In this document: piece after piece, positions 15,499 through 18,687 of the stretch | How the letters are laid out: every line of letters starts with the position of its first letter | Position numbering within the stretch: the stretch's first letter is position 1 | Source of the DNA: JACRBK01 sp964427955 | GTDB taxonomy: Bacteria > Chloroflexota > Anaerolineae > Aggregatilineales > Aggregatilineaceae | DNA length: 18,687 bases | Direction: 5' to 3' | Assembly (NCBI GenBank): GCA_964427955.1 | Contig: CAYRWY010000058.1 | Location: forward strand, 1 to 18,687 | Program-made: the position numbers and the translations under genes | Notes under the pieces: generated by a model | Seen by the model: only the letters and a program-made list of their open reading frames with translations | Told to the model about the DNA's origin: nothing | The model's database searches: none

Positions 15499-15525
15499 AC
15501 GTGGTTAGGAATTTGTACAGAAATC

Positions 15526-15549
15526 GGGGCGAGGCATAGCTCGCCCCTT
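15526..15549 (+). terminator. Hairpin after the LCP gene
   Basis: GGGGCGAG (15526-15533) pairs with CTCGCCCC (15540-15547) around GCATAG, followed by only TT. It begins 28 nt after the LCP stop. The position fits a terminator; the short U-tract makes it weak. Confidence 0.5.
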
Positions 15550-15631
15550 CCAGATCGCCCGCGCACCCTTGCACTCCGATTCGTTCGGACTTAAGCTACA
15601 CGCACGCGCCATGATCCCAAAGGAGGCCGCT

Positions 15632-16192
15632 GTGAACCGACTCCGAACTCTGATCGTCATACCGCTCGTCCTGGTCCTGATCGCCACGCTCGCCGCGTGC
15701 GGGGACAGCAAAGACAAAAAACTGCCGCCCAGCATCGTGATCACGGTGGAAGCCGAGCCGGTGGCCACGCTGCTGCCCGGCTGCCAGACCACCGAAATGG
15801 TGTCCTGGTACGAAGTCGCCAGCACGCTGATCGGGACGTTCAAGGACGAAAGCCAGAAGGGGATGGACCTCTCGCCGCAGGAAGTGGCGACCCTGATCAA
15901 CTACCGCCTGATCCCGCTGCGCGACCGCGTGGGCGGGCAGCCCGCCCCGGAATGCGCGGCGCTGGCGCACAATACCATCATGCTGTACATGCACCAGATC
16001 CTCGACGCCTTCCAGGGTTACGCGAACGGCGATCTCGACAAAAAGGCCATGCGCGAGCAGGTCGAGACGGCGATCAAAGAAATCGACAATACCATCACCC
16101 CGCTGCTGAGCGGGACGCAGGCCAGCCTGGAACAGCGCCTCCGCGAGGAGAACGCCACCCAGGAGGCCGGGGGCACACCGGTCGGGCCGTAG
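15632..16192 (+). CDS. Small hypothetical lipoprotein
   Basis: The 186-residue product starts at GTG 15632, fixed by AAGGAGG at 15620-15626 (5 nt away). The signal peptide has a clear lipobox, TLAAC, with lipidated Cys23, so it should be anchored on the outer face of the membrane. The mature part is mainly helical and charged, with two further Cys (LLPGCQT, APECAAL) that could form a disulfide. I do not recognise a domain. It lies 133 bp downstream of the LCP gene in the same direction, behind a hairpin, with a possible TACACG -10 at 15597-15602 but no good -35. A role near the wall is suggested only by this neighbour. Confidence 0.75.
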   Translation: MNRLRTLIVIPLVLVLIATLAACGDSKDKKLPPSIVITVEAEPVATLLPGCQTTEMVSWYEVASTLIGTFKDESQKGMDLSPQEVATLINYRLIPLRDRVGGQPAPECAALAHNTIMLYMHQILDAFQGYANGDLDKKAMREQVETAIKEIDNTITPLLSGTQASLEQRLREENATQEAGGTPVGP

Positions 16193-16205
16193 GCCGGCGA
16201 AATGG

Positions 16206-16247
16206 CCCTCACCCCTGGCCCCTCTCCCATAGAGCGATGGGAGAGGG
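16206..16247. repeat. CCTCACCCC-type palindromic repeat with 11-bp perfect stem
   Basis: CCCTCACCCCTGGCCCC leads into a hairpin: CCCTCTCCCAT (16220-16230), loop AGAGCG, ATGGGAGAGGG (16237-16247). It starts 14 nt after the lipoprotein stop and could also end that transcript. The gap 16193-16558 between convergent genes is filled by this and the next three repeats. Confidence 0.6.
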
Positions 16248-16262
16248 AAAAATCGACTCTAG

Positions 16263-16322
16263 GTTTTCTCTCTTTCCCCAATTTTCCTCAACGCGCGCGG
16301 CGATCTCCGCGTTGAATCGTTT
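16263..16322 (-). repeat. Dispersed 'NAESAEHAE' type repeat, copy 2
   Basis: In reverse orientation this matches the copy at 13426-13490: ACGATTCAACGCGGAGATCG on the minus strand, then a diverged GC-rich part, then GGGGAAAGAGAGAA. In both places it sits next to a CCTCACCCC-type repeat. Confidence 0.5.
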
Positions 16323-16360
16323 TCTCCCCCTCTCCACCCGGTGGCGAGGGGGGGGGGGGC
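16323..16360 (-). repeat. GC-rich repeat, inverted near-copy of the 6911 core, ending in a G12 tract
   Basis: Positions 16323-16353 match the reverse complement of 6924-6954 at 30 of 31 bases. A run of twelve G occupies 16348-16359; it is outside any gene and may be a site of sequencing error or length variation. Confidence 0.6.
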
Positions 16361-16382
16361 TGCTTGCTGCGCCCTGTTTTTA

Positions 16383-16510
16383 TTCGCATAAAAAACTAAA
16401 CTTTGGATGCCCACGGTTGACCTCACCCCCTACCCCCTCTCCAATCATGCTGGAGAGGGGATTGAGGGGTGAGGTAAATCTCCCAGGCAAAAGTTTAGCT
16501 ATTGGTGCAA
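16383..16510. repeat. ~128-bp near-complete palindromic element
   Basis: CTAAACTTT at 16396-16404 is inverted as AAAGTTTAG at 16490-16498. Inward, CCTCACCCCCTACCCC... (16421-16442) pairs almost fully with the segment at 16452-16474, leaving a loop of about 9 nt. The right arm resembles that of the element at 13511-13709. It lies just downstream of the minus-strand methyltransferase stop and could fold in its mRNA. Confidence 0.65.
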
Positions 16511-16558
16511 GGATCAGTAATCTGTCCTTCAAAAACCTCCATCCCTGAACCACGCGCG

Positions 16559-17356
16559 TCACGCGCGCGTCGCCACGAACAGCCCGCCATCGGTGGTGAT
16601 CGTGATCACGCCGCCATTGCGGGCCAACTCTTCGCGCAGAAACGCGATCAGCGGGACCGGATCGAACTCGGACCGGGTAGACAGCAGGTAGGCGGCCAGC
16701 GGTTCCGCCTCGGTGACGGCCAGGGAATTGGGAAAGCGTTCCATGCGCACGTCCTCGAAAAACGGCGAGAGCTGTTCGGCGCCATTTTCCAGCGAAAACG
16801 AACTGGAATTCCCCATGCGTTCGGGCAGATCGAGTTTCGAGCGCCGCACCAGGTCCGGCAGCTCGCGCAGATGCGAATCCCCATTCGTCGCGGCGTAGAA
16901 ATAGCCGCCCGGCTTGAGCACGCGCCGGATCTCCGCCAGCGCGCGTGGACGATCCGGCACGTGGTAGAGCATGTGGTTGGCGATCACCGCGTCGAACGTC
17001 CCATCCGGGTACGGGATCGACTGGGCGTCGATCACCTCGAAGGCAAACTGCCCGCTCGCGCCGAGCGTCTGGCGCTGCTCGGCCACCATGCCCGCCGAAA
17101 AATCGGACAGGGTGATCTGCCAGCCCGGCGGGATACGCTTCAGGTTTTGCACCCACAGCCGCCCCGGCCCGCCGCCCACTTCGAGCAGGCGCGCGTCCGG
17201 CGGAACCTGGTAATGGTCGAACACCCAGCCGAACCAGGTCTGGGTCCGGTTGGTGCGAAAGCGGATGTGCAAGTCGGCGCGGGCATTCAGATTCGACGAA
17301 TCACGGTACTGCTCGTTGCGCAGGTAGTCCGGGTCCGTGAAGCGAGACGAGGTCAT
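16559..17356 (-). CDS. Class I SAM-dependent methyltransferase
   Basis: The 265-residue protein has the Rossmann-fold methyltransferase motifs: LLEVGGGPG (58-65) for SAM binding, an acidic LSDFSAGM (Asp85), DAQSIPYPDGTFDAVIANHML (motif III region, Asp110 onward) and LKPGGYFYAATNG. This layout is the methyltransferase-11/UbiE-like type acting on small molecules; the substrate is not visible. ATG 17356 is set by AGGAGG seven nt upstream. It is a single gene, divergent from yebC across 229 bp, and its 3' side runs into palindromic repeats. Confidence 0.88.
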   Translation of the reverse strand: MTSSRFTDPDYLRNEQYRDSSNLNARADLHIRFRTNRTQTWFGWVFDHYQVPPDARLLEVGGGPGRLWVQNLKRIPPGWQITLSDFSAGMVAEQRQTLGASGQFAFEVIDAQSIPYPDGTFDAVIANHMLYHVPDRPRALAEIRRVLKPGGYFYAATNGDSHLRELPDLVRRSKLDLPERMGNSSSFSLENGAEQLSPFFEDVRMERFPNSLAVTEAEPLAAYLLSTRSEFDPVPLIAFLREELARNGGVITITTDGGLFVATRA

Positions 17357-17459
17357 GATTTTTCCTCCTGAAGAACAAATACGCCGCGAGTAAGGGATGA
17401 TACCCCCTTCTGGCCCGCACTGCCTGACGGATGACCACCATCAAGCTGACACCGCGCCC

Positions 17460-17489
17460 TTGCTTGTGCTTTGGCGAGTCGGGTATAAT
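17460..17489 (+). promoter_or_regulatory. Promoter for yebC
   Basis: TTGCTT (17460-17465) and TATAAT (17484-17489) are 18 bp apart, a good housekeeping-type promoter. The predicted leader is about 90 nt and ends with GGAAAGG at 17571-17577, eight nt before the yebC ATG. Confidence 0.6.
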
Positions 17490-17585
17490 CGAAGTCAAAT
17501 TTACCAATCAGGCTCGCGTAGTGGTGTCGGAATTTTACACTCACGAAAACATGCCAATTCTCTCGAATTTGGAAAGGTCCAGAGG

Positions 17586-18341
17586 ATGTCAGGTCACAAT
17601 AAGTGGTCAACCATTAAACGGAAAAAAGGCGCCGAAGACGCCAAGCGCGGCAAGATCTTCACCAAGGTCGCCCGCGAAATCATGATGGCCGTGCGCGAAA
17701 GTGGAGCCGATCCGGATTCTAACTCCGCGCTGCGCATCGCCATCGACAAGGGCCGTGCGGCTAACATGCCCAAAGACAACATCGAGCGGGCCATCAACCG
17801 CGCGGCGGGCATCGGCGAGGATGCCGTCACCGTCGAGGAAGTCACCTATGAAGGCTATGGCCCGCACGGCATCGCCATCATCATCGAAGTCATGACGGAC
17901 AACAAGAATCGCACCCTGGCCGACATCAAGTATGTGCTCACCCGTAACGGCGGCAGTCTCGCCGTAGCCGGGTCGGTCACGTGGCAGTTCGAGCAAAAAG
18001 GCTACATTGCCGTGCCCTCCAAGGGGATCAGTTACGATGACATCTTCCTCGTGGCCGCCGACGCCGGAGCCGACGACGTGCAGCAGGACGACGAAATGTT
18101 CGCCATCTACACCCCGCGCGAAGGCCTGGCCAGCGTCGCCAAAGCCCTGCGCGACGCCGGATACGCCATCGACGAGCGCGAGCTGATCTGGCAGCCCAAA
18201 AACGAAGTCGCGCTGGAAACGGCGCAGGCCGTCCAGACGATGGGCCTGATCGAAAAGCTCGAAGATCTCGACGACGTGCAGTCGGTCGCGTCCAACCTGG
18301 ACATCACGGACGAAGTGATGGCCGCGCTGGAAGCTGCTTAG
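17586..18341 (+). CDS. yebC: YebC/PmpR family protein (TACO1 homologue)
   Basis: The 251-residue product has the hallmark N-terminus MSGHNKWSTIKRKKGAEDAKRG followed by IFTKVAREI and NMPKDNIERAINRA, and the usual full length. The family has been annotated as DNA-binding transcriptional regulators; the mitochondrial homologue TACO1 and recent bacterial work point to a role in translation, including through proline-rich stretches. That would suit a genome with many Thr/Pro stalk proteins, but this is inference. ATG 17586 is chosen on the conserved N-terminus. It lies directly upstream of ruvC, an arrangement common in bacteria. Confidence 0.95.
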   Translation: MSGHNKWSTIKRKKGAEDAKRGKIFTKVAREIMMAVRESGADPDSNSALRIAIDKGRAANMPKDNIERAINRAAGIGEDAVTVEEVTYEGYGPHGIAIIIEVMTDNKNRTLADIKYVLTRNGGSLAVAGSVTWQFEQKGYIAVPSKGISYDDIFLVAADAGADDVQQDDEMFAIYTPREGLASVAKALRDAGYAIDERELIWQPKNEVALETAQAVQTMGLIEKLEDLDDVQSVASNLDITDEVMAALEAA

Positions 18342-18365
18342 TCGGTTGGATTGATCGCTCAACTG

Positions 18366-18386
18366 GCCCCTCCCACGCGGAGGGGC
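18366..18386 (+). terminator. Hairpin between yebC and ruvC
   Basis: GCCCCTCC and GGAGGGGC form a perfect 8-bp stem around CACGC, 24 nt after the yebC stop. No U-tract follows, so read-through into ruvC (start 18431) is likely. Confidence 0.4.
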
Positions 18387-18430
18387 TGGATCATACCTTC
18401 ACCCGCCCGCAGTTATTCCCTGGAGCGCCC

Positions 18431-18687
18431 ATGCTCGTACTTGGCATTGATCCCGGTACCGCCACGACCGGTTATGGACTGGTGCGCGAACACGACGACG
18501 GATCGTTCGAGGCCATCGCTTTCGGCGTGATCACCACCCCGGCCCATACCCCGATGCCCGACCGCCTGCGCCAGCTTCACGGCGAGATCACCCAACTGAT
18601 CGCGCGCTACCAGCCGGATGCTGCCGCCATCGAGACGCTGTTTTTCGGCAAAAACGTCACGACGGCGATCACGGTGGCGCAGGGACG
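18431..18687 (+). CDS. ruvC: Crossover junction endodeoxyribonuclease RuvC, 3'-truncated by the window edge
   Basis: RuvC resolves Holliday junctions together with RuvAB. The first 85 codons are present: MLVLGIDPGTATTGYG holds catalytic Asp7, and AAIETLFFGKN holds catalytic Glu68; the remaining acidic residues lie beyond the window. ATG 18431 has GGAG five nt upstream. It is 89 bp downstream of yebC in the same direction. Confidence 0.93.
   Translation, partial: MLVLGIDPGTATTGYGLVREHDDGSFEAIAFGVITTPAHTPMPDRLRQLHGEITQLIARYQPDAAAIETLFFGKNVTTAITVAQG

Overview
The window looks like a piece of a GC-rich Chloroflexota chromosome, probably class Anaerolineae or a close relative. The basis is family knowledge, not a database match. 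Three exported proteins carry long Thr/Pro/Ser stalks combined with LysM, CAP or LCP domains. There is a b6f-like menaquinol cytochrome b, a yebC-ruvC pair, and intergenic GC-rich palindromic repeats of a kind often seen in such genomes. No tRNA, rRNA, CRISPR array, transposase or phage gene was seen.

Layout from left to right. (1) Positions 1-1415 hold two accessory-looking genes: the 3' part of a DNPH1/Rcl-like deoxyribosyltransferase-superfamily domain fused to a SMI1/KNR4 (SUKH) domain, and a three-helix membrane protein in visibly AT-richer DNA. (2) Positions 1519-6783 are all on the minus strand. A nudix hydrolase, a penicillin-recognising serine hydrolase and a CAP+LysM protein form a tight operon. 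After it comes a 47-codon remnant of an endonuclease/exonuclease/phosphatase gene whose start overlaps the CAP stop codon, then an orphan cytochrome b with its own likely promoter and an 18-bp dyad. (3) Positions 6784-7224, between divergent genes, hold a repeat element with terminal inverted repeats and a promoter-like site. (4) Positions 7225-13337 are a plus-strand operon: a 7-TM/GAF/coiled-coil histidine-kinase-like protein whose phosphoacceptor His is Gln, a LysM stalk protein, a DUF1152 protein and an Ogt-type DNA repair methyltransferase. (5) Positions 13338-13929 are a repeat-filled gap. (6) An LCP-LytR_C protein and a small lipoprotein follow on the plus strand. (7) Positions 16193-16558, between convergent genes, hold further copies of the same repeat families. 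(8) A SAM methyltransferase (minus) diverges from yebC, which is followed by the 5' end of ruvC at the right edge.

The main theme is cell-envelope biology: peptidoglycan-binding LysM and VanW-type domains, a PBP-like hydrolase, CAP, LCP and a lipoprotein, with a membrane signalling protein heading one operon. The observations most worth follow-up are the kinase homologue without its histidine, the Rcl-SUKH fusion, the Met/His-rich tail on cytochrome b, the coupled gene remnant, and the composite palindromic repeat family. I did not find clear evidence of a wholly new multi-gene system.
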